A stretch of 64,000 bases of DNA from Bacteroidaceae bacterium (GCA_016286165.1 JAEESE010000003.1:156156-220155); one strand, 5' to 3'. Positions 7,801-16,118 are shown, counted from the first letter of the stretch. Numbers and translations: made by a program. The notes: a model not told the origin generated them from the letters alone.

Positions 7801-9245
7801 CATTGACGGAACACCTCGTCGTCGCCCGTTTTCTGCTCGTAGCCTTTGGTACCGTTGATTTCGAACTGGTCCAACAGGTCGTCGTCGATGCCGTAGTTGG
7901 CATAGGCGTGGTTCTTGTTGTTGGGCTCGCGCAGGTTAAAGGTGAAATAGTATTTGCCGTTGATGAACACGTGTACGGGCTGCACCTCCTGGCAATCGAC
8001 ATAAAAGCCGCTGCTGAGGATAATCTTGTGTGTGCCTGCGTCGCGCATTCGGCCATAGCCGTCGTTGCCGCCATTGCGCACTACGACGCCTTTGTTCTTG
8101 ATGTAGGGCTTGTCCTTGAAGAACTGATAGGGTAGGAAGTTCTGGCCCAGATAGTACTTGCCGCCCTTGAGGCGGAATGAGGCATTAGGCGCATACTGGT
8201 TGCGGCTCCAGCCGCCGCAGACCTCGAAGTCGCACTCCTGGTTGATGGCCATGAGGAACGAGCCGTTGTCGTTCTCGTCGGGCACCAGATAGTCGAAGCT
8301 GACGGGTCGCTCCCACGAGCGGTTCTTGTTGGTGTTGTAGCTCACGCCCTGCCCCGAGATGCCGTTTGTGCCGACGGTGTAGGCGCCTATCTTATTGTCG
8401 AAGAGGTTCTTGTCATCGGTCACTACGGAGACGATGGGCAGGTAGTAGTCGCGGTCCTTGTAGATATACGAGCGGGTGACGACGGCGCTCGGCAGGTAAC
8501 CGTCCTTGAACAGACGGAAACGAAAGACGGCCGTGCCGCTGTTTAGCGTGAAGCGGCCGTTGGAGCTGGTCTGGCCGTTGTCGAGCGTGGGTGTACTGCC
8601 GTCGATGGTGTAGCGGAGCGTGCAGCCCGCGGGTATGTTCACACGGGCCACAAACGACGAGGTGAACACGCGGGAATCGGTGTCGACGACAGGCGCGTCC
8701 AATTGTGCGTCGGCAAAGGTGCTGCCTTCGTTGGTGGCGGCTGGGGTAGGGGTGGAGCACCAGCGCCAGGTGCTGCCGCCGTCGGTGGTGCGGGCATAGC
8801 TGCAGCGCTGAATGCCAGCCGGATAGTCCTGCGAGAGCAGCTGGTTGCCGTTCTTATCGCTGAGGTAGAACGTGCCGCCTTCGTAGGTCAGCTTGAAGCC
8901 GATTTGTTTGTTAGCCTGGGTGCTGTACTTGGTGCCCGTGTCGTAATGGTCGAACCAGATGTTCCTGAAACCATGGGCGGGCACGGAACCTTCGGTGCTC
9001 GCCATGCGAAACATCTTCAGGTTCGAAGGGTCGTTGCTCACGTAGAGCGAGCCCAGCGAGATGCTTTCGTCGGTGGGGTTGTAGAACTCTATCCAGCCGC
9101 CGTAGTTGAACGACGGGTCGATGAATCCATCGATGTTGCACACCTGAATCTCGTTGATAATGAGCTTCGCAGGGTCGCCGGCGGCAAACATCTTTGTAGC
9201 CGCCAGGAACAATGCTATGATACTAAGGCAGAAACGATTTTTCAT
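4854..9245 (-). CDS. Giant secreted CotH-kinase / lamin-tail-domain surface protein
   Basis: A 1463-aa protein with a signal peptide (residues 1-22). Apparent order: lamin-tail domain (LIINEIQ, then WIEFYNPT, about 25-135), chitobiase-type beta domain (LRYTIDGSTPT, about 210), CotH-like kinase core (about 270-640, with VRNGGNDGYGR, FNLREPNNKN and FMDLDSGFG), a PAGYRFTGW repeat (about 720), a jelly-roll-like carbohydrate-binding segment (about 745-910), a second lamin-tail domain (VFINEYFKKNDWLEIYNPT, about 975-1090), two LAQGWNW repeats (about 1150-1290), and a C-terminal secretion-type motif (YYDLCGTYLG, then GIYIIR). CotH proteins are atypical kinases. Lamin-tail domains are common in exported proteins. 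It starts only 17 bp after cobS, so it may be read from the cob operon, which makes no obvious metabolic sense. Substrate unknown. Confidence 0.75.
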   Translation of the reverse strand: MKNRFCLSIIALFLAATKMFAAGDPAKLIINEIQVCNIDGFIDPSFNYGGWIEFYNPTDESISLGSLYVSNDPSNLKMFRMASTEGSVPAHGFRNIWFDHYDTGTKYSTQANKQIGFKLTYEGGTFYLSDKNGNQLLSQDYPAGIQRCSYARTTDGGSTWRWCSTPTPAATNEGSTFADAQLDAPVVDTDSRVFTSSFVARVNIPAGCTLRYTIDGSTPTLDNGQTSSNGRFTLNSGTAVFRFRLFKDGYLPSAVVTRSYIYKDRDYYLPIVSVVTDDKNLFDNKIGAYTVGTNGISGQGVSYNTNKNRSWERPVSFDYLVPDENDNGSFLMAINQECDFEVCGGWSRNQYAPNASFRLKGGKYYLGQNFLPYQFFKDKPYIKNKGVVVRNGGNDGYGRMRDAGTHKIILSSGFYVDCQEVQPVHVFINGKYYFTFNLREPNNKNHAYANYGIDDDLLDQFEINGTKGYEQKTGDDEVFRQWMALATRLASAPTDDSLYDQICQIVDIDEYCNYMAVECFVGCGDWLTNSNNVKGYRSREDGKFHLVFMDLDSGFGSTNMLSSLAGHLNDSRYDTGRNFLIDIFLNMLKHEPFKKRFIDAFCLVNGSVFEEQHVRKVVNALRDEKLKAGEFDGTTSNITSSANTLINGIVNNRTATMNNFRNYFRLPQGINVELSSNAEGAAFLANGQEVPMGHFKGIFHTPMTLTAKAPAGYRFTGWMLQGEGAILQSDQIISTTDTWYYYDQGSLDGQNWYFLNYSANSWPAGPAPFGYGTIGINGTSDYNTVIDYGDDPNNKRPTYYFRKTFTLSTAPADNEEFVLTGYVDDGCVIYVNGMEVGRYLMADGEVTYDQPSTTYASSTAGVYTVKISNKLLRRGSNVIAVEVHNTHNQSSDIYWTAELLRNKKGNDKLLSTDPQLDLSTIEDVATCSLLATFEPLPDDECLAALALPLKVNEISAGNSVFINEYFKKNDWLEIYNPTDTDLDVAGLYVTDNLNNPLKYQIPSASAINTIVPAHGHLIVWADKLDPMTQLHTTFKLNNSDNEALAIISSEEFIQNNEAYFNTHPALQNFADALHYTAHNGDQSVGRYPDGGNDIYHFNLPTIEKTNTLLTADQFLMTDEGIMDNSGATLNLDLAQGWNWVSHPFAGTVSVNRFNSYADIIRGRSEEAAYSPSGGTMTGSLKALQPNQLYKVDMSEAHNYAFDGLTLNQRATIDLAQGWNWIGYPSMDMQPLASAFQASEINAGDIIMGQAGFSVYSDADGWIGTLSTLMPGQGYMYWTATGKKIKFTPARHTVRLRKPHQGLQSTAYGLNPHAYPNVMGAIAQLYVDDQPVDVEEFTVLAYSDDECRGVGECVDGKLFMTLYGFDGDAITLKGLDAQGDEYPIQESLDFTSAVLGTRSEPLVWHMASPEQVGIAAPVQMASAAVPIGYYDLCGTYLGNTPSRLRPGIYIIRLSNGTSRKALIR

Positions 9246-9262
9246 ATCTTTTGAGATGAATC

Positions 9263-10066
9263 TTACGATGAAATGTTTAAGGTAAGCACGAGCCAGGCCA
9301 TGTACATCGACAGCTCGCTAAGCAGGAACAGCGCGCCGCAGCAGTCGCCCGTGTAACCGCCCAAACGGCGGCGCATCCACAACATAAGCAGCAGTTCCAC
9401 GATGAAGGGAACAGGCAGCAACAGCACTACGGCGCCCAAACCAAGGTAAACGCATAGGGCGATGGGCAGGGCCAGTGCCAAGGCACAACGGAGTGAGTGC
9501 AGGAGCCATGCCTGCCACGAGCGGCCTACATATACCACTTGGTTCTTGGCCTCGTCGGCCGTGCGGGCATAAGGCAACTGGCCGGTGATGAGCGATGCTG
9601 CGCTTTTGCCTGTCACGTCGAACAGCAGGATAAGCGCTCCGGCCTGCCACATAGCGGCGGATGAGGCCTGCGTTGCGCTGGCGATATTCGTCATGAGCGA
9701 CCACAACAGACCGATGTACAACACCAGTCCGAGGACCCCGTAGGTGCCTATGTGTGAGTCCTTCATAATAACTAATATTCGCGCGCGCGAGGTGCCGCCA
9801 CCGAAGCCGTCGCAGAAATCAGCCAGACCGTCCTCGTGCAAAGCGCCCGTCAGCAGCAAGCGTGCCGCTATGGCTAGCAGGGCGCTGATGGCAGGCGAGA
9901 GGCCTAAAGCCAGGCCTCCAACGAAAACACCGCCCATGACGCCGCCCGTGAGCCACCCTATGATGGGCCACCAGTCCACTACATGCTCAAAGGCTTCTTT
10001 CGGCACCGTGAACAGCCGCCACCAGGGCAGGCGGGTGAAGAACATCAGAGAAGCTAAAAGACCCAT
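9263..10066 (-). CDS. cobS: Adenosylcobinamide-GDP ribazoletransferase (cobalamin synthase)
   Basis: A 267-aa polytopic membrane protein. The family motifs GALHEDGLADFCDGFGGG and the following KDSHIGTYG are intact. It joins adenosylcobinamide-GDP and alpha-ribazole, the last assembly step of adenosylcobalamin, at the inner membrane. Its ATG overlaps the cobT stop by one base (TAATG), so translation is probably coupled. With cobU and cobT it gives the whole nucleotide-loop assembly. No corrin-ring genes are in the window. Confidence 0.95.
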   Translation of the reverse strand: MGLLASLMFFTRLPWWRLFTVPKEAFEHVVDWWPIIGWLTGGVMGGVFVGGLALGLSPAISALLAIAARLLLTGALHEDGLADFCDGFGGGTSRARILVIMKDSHIGTYGVLGLVLYIGLLWSLMTNIASATQASSAAMWQAGALILLFDVTGKSAASLITGQLPYARTADEAKNQVVYVGRSWQAWLLHSLRCALALALPIALCVYLGLGAVVLLLPVPFIVELLLMLWMRRRLGGYTGDCCGALFLLSELSMYMAWLVLTLNISS

Positions 10067-11193
10067 TAGAAGTATTTTGTTATCTTATTATCTTCGAAAT
10101 TTCCCATCTCATTAATCATACGTACGGCAGAATCGATGATAGGGAAGGCGCAGAGGGCTCCTGTGCCTTCGCCCAGACGCAAGCCGAGGTGGAGCAGGGG
10201 CTTGGCGCCCATCCGCTCGAGCATGAGCTGGTGTCCGCTCTCATCGCCGCTGTGGCAGAAGATGGCGAAGTCCATGAAGGCGGGCATCAGGCGGCTGGCC
10301 ATCAGGGCGCAGGCGCTCATGATAAATCCGTCGACAAGCACTACCATCCGCAGCTCGGCTGCGCGGAGCATGGCGCCGATGGCAGCCACCATCTCAAAGC
10401 CGCCGAAGTAGCGCATCAGATAGCGCAGCGGCTGTTTAGAATCTATAGCGTCTATAGTTTCTATAGTATCTATAGCATCTATAGCCTCCATGGCTTCTAT
10501 GCTCCTCTTCAAGACATCCAATTTATGTCGAATGCCTTCACTGTTGAGGCCTGCACCGGCTCCTACGCATTGCTCCAGGGGCAGGCCGAGGAGCAGGCTC
10601 ATCCATATACTCGAGGGCGATGTGTTGGCAATACCCATTTCGCCTATGCTGATGATGTTGCAGCCTTCGGCAAACGCGCTGTCCACCTGCTCGCGGCCTA
10701 CGGACAGGGCTTTCTCGCATTGTTCCTCAGTCATTGCGGGACCGTGGAGGAAATTCGCCGTGCCATGAGGAGCCACCTTGCGGTTCAGTATCGCGGGAAA
10801 AGCGCTCAGGTCGTGGTCTACGCCGACGTCGATAAGATGGAGCTCGAAGCCATGCTGACGGCAAAACATATTCACACCACCGCCGCCGCGCGTGAAATTG
10901 GCCATCTGCTGCCAGGTCACTTCGCGCGGCGATACGCTTACTCCCTCGCGTTCGATGCCGTGGTCGGCGCCGAACAAGAGATGAACAGGATGGCGCAGCA
11001 CGGGCGTGAGCGTCTGCTGAATCATGCCTATCTGAAAAGCCAGCTCTTCCAATCGCCCCAAAGATCCCTTCGGCTTGTTGAGGTTGTCGATCTTATGTTG
11101 CAAGGCAAGAGCAAAACCAAGACCCACTCCAAGACCCCCTCCCTGCTCCCCCTTTAGGGGGAGAGTGGAATGTATTTGCGCGGTAGTTTTCAT
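10066..11193 (-). CDS. cobT: Nicotinate-nucleotide-dimethylbenzimidazole phosphoribosyltransferase
   Basis: A 375-aa protein that makes alpha-ribazole phosphate for the lower ligand of B12. Family motifs: NLNKPKGSLGRLEELA near the N-terminus, FGADHGIEREGVS, GEMGIANT and the C-terminal GEGTGA. The start ATG at 11191-11193 (MKTTAQIHS) follows an AT-rich leader. An in-frame ATG at 11241 would add a sequence unlike the family. Odd: residues about 9-27 (TLPLKGEQGGGLGVGLG) are not family sequence but a translated palindromic element (11132-11166) inserted between the initiator region and the conserved core. An inner run of ATAGTATCTATAGCATC-like 9-bp repeats (10440-10500) encodes a repetitive AIDAIDTIETIDAID stretch, also unusual. 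Confidence 0.93.
   Translation of the reverse strand: MKTTAQIHSTLPLKGEQGGGLGVGLGFALALQHKIDNLNKPKGSLGRLEELAFQIGMIQQTLTPVLRHPVHLLFGADHGIEREGVSVSPREVTWQQMANFTRGGGGVNMFCRQHGFELHLIDVGVDHDLSAFPAILNRKVAPHGTANFLHGPAMTEEQCEKALSVGREQVDSAFAEGCNIISIGEMGIANTSPSSIWMSLLLGLPLEQCVGAGAGLNSEGIRHKLDVLKRSIEAMEAIDAIDTIETIDAIDSKQPLRYLMRYFGGFEMVAAIGAMLRAAELRMVVLVDGFIMSACALMASRLMPAFMDFAIFCHSGDESGHQLMLERMGAKPLLHLGLRLGEGTGALCAFPIIDSAVRMINEMGNFEDNKITKYF
10440..10500. repeat. In-frame 9-bp tandem repeat inside cobT
   Basis: Nine-base units of the type TCTATAG(C/T)(A/G) encode repeated Ile-Asp-Ala/Thr triplets. The period is a multiple of three, so length changes keep the frame. Confidence 0.7.
11132..11166. repeat. Palindromic element, left copy of the cob pair
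   Basis: 35 bp: a head (AGACCCCCTCCCTGC) followed by the palindrome CTCCCCCTTTAGGGGGAG and AGT. It is translated in frame as part of the CobT N-terminus. Its inverted partner at 11258-11292 matches at 34 of 35 positions. Confidence 0.9.
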
Positions 11194-11255
11194 ATCTATA
11201 TTTATATTATTAAATCCTCTTTTAACGACAATAGCTTTCAAATCTTGTTGGGTGA

Positions 11256-11804
11256 CTACTCTCCCCCTAAAGGGGGAGCGGGGAGGGGGTCTCCTTTTAT
11301 CCTACATGCTATCCCGCAAACCATCAGAACAACCTCGTCGGCCTTGGATGCTACGTATTGATTCAGCCACCCGAGCAGGTCGGTGAAACGGCGCTGGACA
11401 TCGTTGACGGGCGTGCCGCCGGAACCTATCTCGTTGGTCACGAAGATGAAGGTGGCGTCCTGCGAAGTGAAGCGGTCGAACTCGGCTTGCAATGTAGCCA
11501 GTGCGGTGTCCACATCCGCCTCGGCGCCGTCGGCGTAGAAGAAATTCGTGGCCCAGAGCGTAAGACAGTCCACGAGCACTACGCGCCCGCTGACATCGTG
11601 GCGGCTCAACCACTGTTCCTCCTCTATATTCGTCCATTCCGGGCCGCGGCGCTCCTGATGGCGCTTCACACGCTCGTGAAACTCTTCGTCCCAAACGTGT
11701 GCCGTAGCCATATATACAGGGTTTGGCGAGAGCGACAATGCCAGCTGTTCGGCATACATGCTCTTGCCCGAGCGCTGACCACCTGTGATTAGTGTTATTT
11801 TCAT
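11256..11804 (-). CDS. cobU: Adenosylcobinamide kinase / adenosylcobinamide-phosphate guanylyltransferase
   Basis: A 182-aa bifunctional enzyme that phosphorylates adenosylcobinamide and transfers GMP to it. The P-loop GGQRSGKS (residues 8-15), VDCLTLW and VTNEIGSGGTP motifs are intact. Odd: the last 12 residues (GDPLPAPPLGGE) are encoded by a palindromic element (11258-11292), and the stop codon itself overlaps its edge. The family normally ends near GIACRIK. A 54-bp gap separates it from the HAD gene upstream. No cobalamin riboswitch is seen before it or before the operon. Confidence 0.94.
   Translation of the reverse strand: MKITLITGGQRSGKSMYAEQLALSLSPNPVYMATAHVWDEEFHERVKRHQERRGPEWTNIEEEQWLSRHDVSGRVVLVDCLTLWATNFFYADGAEADVDTALATLQAEFDRFTSQDATFIFVTNEIGSGGTPVNDVQRRFTDLLGWLNQYVASKADEVVLMVCGIACRIKGDPLPAPPLGGE
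11258..11292. repeat. Palindromic element, right (inverted) copy of the cob pair
   Basis: Inverted copy of 11132-11166, with heads facing outward. On the mRNA the two could form a 35-bp stem enclosing about 90 nt that carry the cobT start codon. Confidence 0.9.
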
Positions 11805-11858
11805 TTCAAAAATGACGATGCGATGTGAAGTGCGGCGCCGTTGCTGCGACGCTGCTTA

Positions 11859-12518
11859 TCAGTGTGCCAAAGCCTCGACCACGTCGGCGGGGGCTGCGGC
11901 AAAGAATGTTGCGCCGTGCTTCTCGAGGAACTCCCTGTCGCGGAAACCCCAGAGCACGGAGATACAGGGCAGGCCGCTGTTGCGGGCGGTGAGCAGGTCC
12001 ACGTCGGAATCGCCCACATACACAGCCTCGCTGGCCGTGATGCCCAGTTGGCGCAAAGCTTCCAGCACCATGTCAGGTGCCGGCTTACGCTGGATTTCAG
12101 GGCTCTCGCCGATGGCCACGTCAACGGTGTCGCTGAAGAAGCGGGCGTAGAGCTCGTCGACGCCGGCCTGTAGCTTGTTGCTCACTATGGCCAGACGAAA
12201 GCCGCGGGCTTTCAGCGCCTGAAGCATCTCAGGTATGCCGTCGTAGGGGCGGGTATGCTCCTGGCAATGGTCCACATAGTATGCCTTGAAATCAGCAAAC
12301 GTCTGTTCGAAGAGCGCGCTGTCGGTGCCTGCAGGCACTGCACGCTCAATGAGGCGCCGCACTCCGTTTCCAACGAAGCGTCGCACCTCATCTATCGTTC
12401 TCTCGGGCAGCCGGTTGTGGAGCAAAGCCCAGTTGGTGGCATTGCTCAGGTCGTCCAGCGTGTCGAGAAGCGTTCCGTCAAGGTCAAAGACTACGGCCTT
12501 TATATTCTCAACTTTCAA
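11859..12518 (-). CDS. HAD-superfamily phosphatase, phosphoglycolate-phosphatase-like
   Basis: A 219-aa soluble enzyme. The four HAD motifs are visible: DLDGTLLDT (about 12-20, two catalytic Asp), a VSNK motif II (about 118), K in RKPAPDM (about 148) and GDSDVD (about 167) motif IV. The cap domain between motifs I and II is the Gph/YjjG-type alpha bundle. The likely substrate is a small phosphate ester, phosphoglycolate by family bias. Its ATG lies one base after the stop of the M48 peptidase gene, so it is in the same operon, upstream of the cob genes. Confidence 0.8.
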   Translation of the reverse strand: MKVENIKAVVFDLDGTLLDTLDDLSNATNWALLHNRLPERTIDEVRRFVGNGVRRLIERAVPAGTDSALFEQTFADFKAYYVDHCQEHTRPYDGIPEMLQALKARGFRLAIVSNKLQAGVDELYARFFSDTVDVAIGESPEIQRKPAPDMVLEALRQLGITASEAVYVGDSDVDLLTARNSGLPCISVLWGFRDREFLEKHGATFFAAAPADVVEALAH

Positions 12519-12519
12519 T

Positions 12520-13419
12520 TTATCCGATCTTGAAGCCAGTGCTCTTGGTTGAAGTTTTTGTAGACTTCTTTGTAGTAGTGGCAGGTTCCGAAGAGGCAGC
12601 CGGCTGTGAAACGTTGCCGAACTCGGCCTTCACCTTGGGTATGCTCTTCTGCAGCTCGCTGATGCGCTTGGTGCTGCTGGGGTGAGTGCTCATGAAAGGT
12701 GCGGGGTTGGCGCCGCCGCTGGCAGCCTCCATCTTCTGCCAAAGGGTGATGGCAGCATCTGCGTCGTAACCGGCGATAGTGGCCAGCACGATGCCAATGT
12801 AGTCGGCCTCCAACTCGTGCTTGCGCGAGAAGGGCAGGAGAGCGCCGTACTGAGTTCCCATACCGTAAGCCGCTGCCACAATCTGCTGGGTCTGAGCGCT
12901 GGCACCGCTTACGACGGCTCCGAGAACGCTGCCGCCCATGCTGGCCAGCATCTGCTGGCTGGCACGCTCATTACCATGCTTGGCTATGGCATGTCCCACT
13001 TCGTGGCCTATGACGGCTGCGAGCTCATCATCGCGGTCGGGGCCGTTGCCTATGAGGTTCAGCATTCCAGAGTAAACCACAATCTTGCCACCAGGCATGC
13101 AGAAAGCGTTCAGGTCCTTGTCCTGTGTGAGGTTGAACTCCCAGGCATAATTCTGCAGGTCAGCGGTCTGCCCTGTCACTGTGAGGTAAGCTTCAGCTGC
13201 GGCGGCGATGCGCTGTGCCACGTTCTTGACGATGGCGGTGGCGTTGGCATCGGTCGACACCTTGGCCGTCTTCATGTAGCTTTGGTATTCACTAAGGCTG
13301 GCCGAGAGGATTTCCGACTCTGATACCAGGTTCAGTTGTTTGCGGCCCGTCATGCTTACTGTGGAGCAAGCCACGAGGGCAACTACGATAGCTGTGAAAG
13401 CGATAATCTTCTTAATCAT
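12520..13419 (-). CDS. M48-family zinc metallopeptidase lipoprotein
   Basis: A 299-aa protein. The start at 13417-13419 (MIKKIIAFTAIVVALVAC) is preferred because it gives a lipoprotein signal peptide with Cys18 and lies after the promoter. A frame extension of 71 codons upstream has no sense and contains the -7 box. The catalytic motif HEVGH is at 139-143 and the third zinc ligand lies in HELEADYIG (about 203). The C-terminus is a low-complexity Thr/Lys/Ser tail. Such LoiP/YggG-like peptidases act in the periplasm on misfolded outer-membrane proteins. First gene of the HAD-cob operon. Confidence 0.88.
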   Translation of the reverse strand: MIKKIIAFTAIVVALVACSTVSMTGRKQLNLVSESEILSASLSEYQSYMKTAKVSTDANATAIVKNVAQRIAAAAEAYLTVTGQTADLQNYAWEFNLTQDKDLNAFCMPGGKIVVYSGMLNLIGNGPDRDDELAAVIGHEVGHAIAKHGNERASQQMLASMGGSVLGAVVSGASAQTQQIVAAAYGMGTQYGALLPFSRKHELEADYIGIVLATIAGYDADAAITLWQKMEAASGGANPAPFMSTHPSSTKRISELQKSIPKVKAEFGNVSQPAASSEPATTTKKSTKTSTKSTGFKIG

Positions 13420-13480
13420 AACGTATAAATTTTGGTTTCTTTTTGTCGTACAAGCTTTCGGAATGCACCGTTTTGCGTTG

Positions 13481-13511
13481 CAAATATAATGTAAGTTTGC
13501 TGACTGACAAA
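13481..13511 (-). promoter_or_regulatory. Promoter of the M48-HAD-cob operon
   Basis: The -7 box TATATTTG (13488-13481) and -33 TTTG (13511-13508) are 19 bases apart. This is a near-ideal Bacteroidetes promoter about 60 bases upstream of the M48 start. Confidence 0.75.
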
Positions 13512-13755
13512 GAAAAGGGCGGAAAAGTGTTGATTTAACCTCGATTTCTTTGCCTGCGACCCTTCGGACCTGCCTGAAAAACAATGCGTTCAAGCCTCTC
13601 GAGAGACCTTGCGTAATCATATTTATGTGCAAGCCTGACTTTTTGTATGGTTTTCTTTTTGGAAAACTTTTGTTTGATGCAAAAATGCTAATTAGCTGAT
13701 TATCAAGTGTGGTTTAAAAAGTTTTGGAAAACTTTTAAAAATTTTTGCCCTTTCT
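13512..13755. promoter_or_regulatory. Divergent intergenic stretch with a repeated GGAAAACTTTT motif
   Basis: There is no gene. GGAAAACTTTT occurs at 13661-13671 and again at 13726-13736, 65 bases apart, upstream of the nrdD promoter. It could be an operator for anaerobic control, but this is only a positional guess. No NrdR-box pair is recognisable. Confidence 0.35.
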
Positions 13756-13787
13756 TTTGGTCGTTTCGGGGAAACTATATACCTTTG
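13756..13787 (+). promoter_or_regulatory. Promoter of nrdDG
   Basis: A -33 TTTG (13756-13759), a 20-base spacer and -7 TACCTTTG (13780-13787) lead to an untranslated leader of about 95 bases. Confidence 0.75.
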
Positions 13788-13889
13788 CAGCGCCTTCCGG
13801 TTTTGAAGTAGAAAAGAAACAAACAAGGTATTTTAAACTAACTATTTAACCCCATAACGCTTAAGGGCGTACAGACAACTTTACCCATT

Positions 13890-16118
13890 ATGATTCAGAC
13901 AGTAGTAAAACGCGATGGCCGCATCGTGGGCTTCAACGAGGAGAAAATCGTTGCAGCAATCCGCAAAGCTATGCTTCGCACCGACGAGGGCGAGGATTCA
14001 CACCTCATTCAACAGATTGCCGACCGCGTAGCCATGCGCGGCAAACCGCAGATGACCGTTGAGGAGATTCAGGACGCAGTGGAACTTGAGCTCATGAAGA
14101 GTGCCCGCAAGGACGTTGCCAAGATTTATATCCAGTATCGCAACCAGCGTTCCATCGCCCGCAAGGCCAAGACACGTGAGATGTTTCTTGAGATTATCAA
14201 CATCAAGAGCAACGATGTCACACGTGAGAATGCTAATATGAACGCGGACACGCCCGCGGGTATGATGATGAAGTTTGCGTCGGAGACAACGAAGCCATTC
14301 GTCGACGACTACTTGCTGGCTGAAGATATCCGCGAGGCCGTGCAGAAGAACTACCTCCACATCCACGACAAGGACTACTATCCTACCAAGTCGCTCACAT
14401 GCGTGCAGCACCCCCTGGACCATGTGCTCGAAGGCGGTTACATGGCAGGCCACGGCGAGAGCCGCCCCGCAAAGCGTATTGAAACGGCCAGCGTGCTCGC
14501 CTGCATAAGCATGGAGACGGCCCAGAATGAGATGCACGGCGGACAGGCTATCCCCGCCTTCGACTTCTATCTTGCACCTTATGTCCGCCTGACCTTCATC
14601 GAGGAGGTGAAGAAGCTCGAGGAACTCTTCGGCGCCGACTACAGCCATCTCTATCAAATCGCCCTCGACGATTACCTCGTCAAGGACCTCAACGGCCTCG
14701 AAGGCGAAGCACGCGTACTGCAGCATGCCATTAACAAGACCGTAAGCCGTGTACATCAGGCTATGGAGGCGTTCATCCACAATATGAATACTATCCACAG
14801 CCGCGGCGGCAATCAGGTGGTCTTCTCGTCTATTAACTACGGCACAGACACAAGTGCAGAAGGCCGATGCATCATCCGCGAGATACTCAACAGCACCTAC
14901 GAAGGCGTAGGCTCCGGCGTGACAGCTATCTTCCCCATTCAGATATGGAAGAAGAAGCGCGGAGTGAGCTACCTGCCCACAGACCCCAACTACGACCTCT
15001 ATCAGCTCGCATGCAAGGTCACGGCCCGTCGTTTCTTCCCCAACTTCCTGAACCTCGACGCTTCCTACAACCAGGATCCCGACTGGCGCGCCGACGATCC
15101 CAAGCGCTACATCCACGAAGTTGCCACTATGGGCTGCCGCACCCGCGTCTTCGAGAACCGCTTCGGTCCCCGCACAAGCATTGGTCGTGGCAACATCAGC
15201 TTCTCGACAATCAATATCGTAAAGCTCGCAATAGAGTGCATGGACATCAAGGACGAGGAGCAGCGCATAGCAGCTTTCTTCGCAAAGCTGGACAACCTGC
15301 TTGAGCTCACCGCACGTCAGCTGCACGAGCGCTTCGAGTTCCAGAAGACGGCCTTCGCCAAGCAGTTCCCCCTGCTCATGCACAGCCTCTGGGTAGGCTG
15401 CGAGAAGCTCAATCCCAACGACACCATCGAGAGCGTCATCAACCAGGGAACCCTCGGCATCGGCTTCATAGGACTGGCCGAGTGCCTGGTGGCACTCACC
15501 GGCAAGCACCATGGCGAGAGCGCTGAGTCGCAGAAGCTCGGACTGAAGATTGTGACTTACATGCGCGACCGTATCAACGATTTCTGCGAGCGTTATCAGC
15601 ACAACTACAGCGTCCTGGCAACTCCAGCCGAAGGACTCAGCGGGCGCTTCACGCGCGGCGACCAGAAGGAGTTCGGCAAGATTCCCGGCATCACCGACCG
15701 CGAATACTATACCAACTCCAACCATGTGCCCGTATATTACAAATGCTCGGCTCGTCACAAGGCGGAAATCGAAGCGCCTTACCATGTCCTCACACGCGGC
15801 GGTCACATCTTCTACGTTGAGATCGATGGCGACGCAACCCATAACCCCGAAGCCGTGATGAACATCGTGGACATGATGGACGCCATGGACATTGGCTACG
15901 GCAGCGTCAACCACACTCGTGTCCGCTGTATGGACTGCGGCTACGAAACGGCCGACCATATCGACGAATGCCCGCATTGCCACAGCACCAACCTCGACCG
16001 CCTGCAGCGCATCACCGGCTATCTCGTAGGTACCACCGAGCGTTGGAACAAGGCCAAGCTCGCCGAGCTCAACGACCGCGTGATTCATAATACGGATTAT
16101 CTGCAGTTCCAGGAATAA
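13890..16118 (+). CDS. nrdD: Anaerobic (class III) ribonucleoside-triphosphate reductase
   Basis: A 742-aa oxygen-sensitive enzyme that reduces ribonucleoside triphosphates for DNA synthesis. The N-terminal ATP-cone (VVKRDGRIVGFNEEKI, residues 4-19 on) senses dATP/ATP. The catalytic barrel follows. The C-terminal zinc site is CMDCGY plus CPHCHS. The glycyl-radical site is RITGYL with the radical Gly at about residue 710. The length is normal for the family. The activase gene nrdG follows 186 bp downstream. A 726-codon open frame on the opposite strand is a codon-bias shadow. Confidence 0.97.
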   Translation: MIQTVVKRDGRIVGFNEEKIVAAIRKAMLRTDEGEDSHLIQQIADRVAMRGKPQMTVEEIQDAVELELMKSARKDVAKIYIQYRNQRSIARKAKTREMFLEIINIKSNDVTRENANMNADTPAGMMMKFASETTKPFVDDYLLAEDIREAVQKNYLHIHDKDYYPTKSLTCVQHPLDHVLEGGYMAGHGESRPAKRIETASVLACISMETAQNEMHGGQAIPAFDFYLAPYVRLTFIEEVKKLEELFGADYSHLYQIALDDYLVKDLNGLEGEARVLQHAINKTVSRVHQAMEAFIHNMNTIHSRGGNQVVFSSINYGTDTSAEGRCIIREILNSTYEGVGSGVTAIFPIQIWKKKRGVSYLPTDPNYDLYQLACKVTARRFFPNFLNLDASYNQDPDWRADDPKRYIHEVATMGCRTRVFENRFGPRTSIGRGNISFSTINIVKLAIECMDIKDEEQRIAAFFAKLDNLLELTARQLHERFEFQKTAFAKQFPLLMHSLWVGCEKLNPNDTIESVINQGTLGIGFIGLAECLVALTGKHHGESAESQKLGLKIVTYMRDRINDFCERYQHNYSVLATPAEGLSGRFTRGDQKEFGKIPGITDREYYTNSNHVPVYYKCSARHKAEIEAPYHVLTRGGHIFYVEIDGDATHNPEAVMNIVDMMDAMDIGYGSVNHTRVRCMDCGYETADHIDECPHCHSTNLDRLQRITGYLVGTTERWNKAKLAELNDRVIHNTDYLQFQE

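Noticed and set aside
11805..11858. Cobalamin riboswitch before cobU
   Set aside because: The gap is only 54 bases and no B12-box or the usual conserved core was seen here or before the M48 gene.
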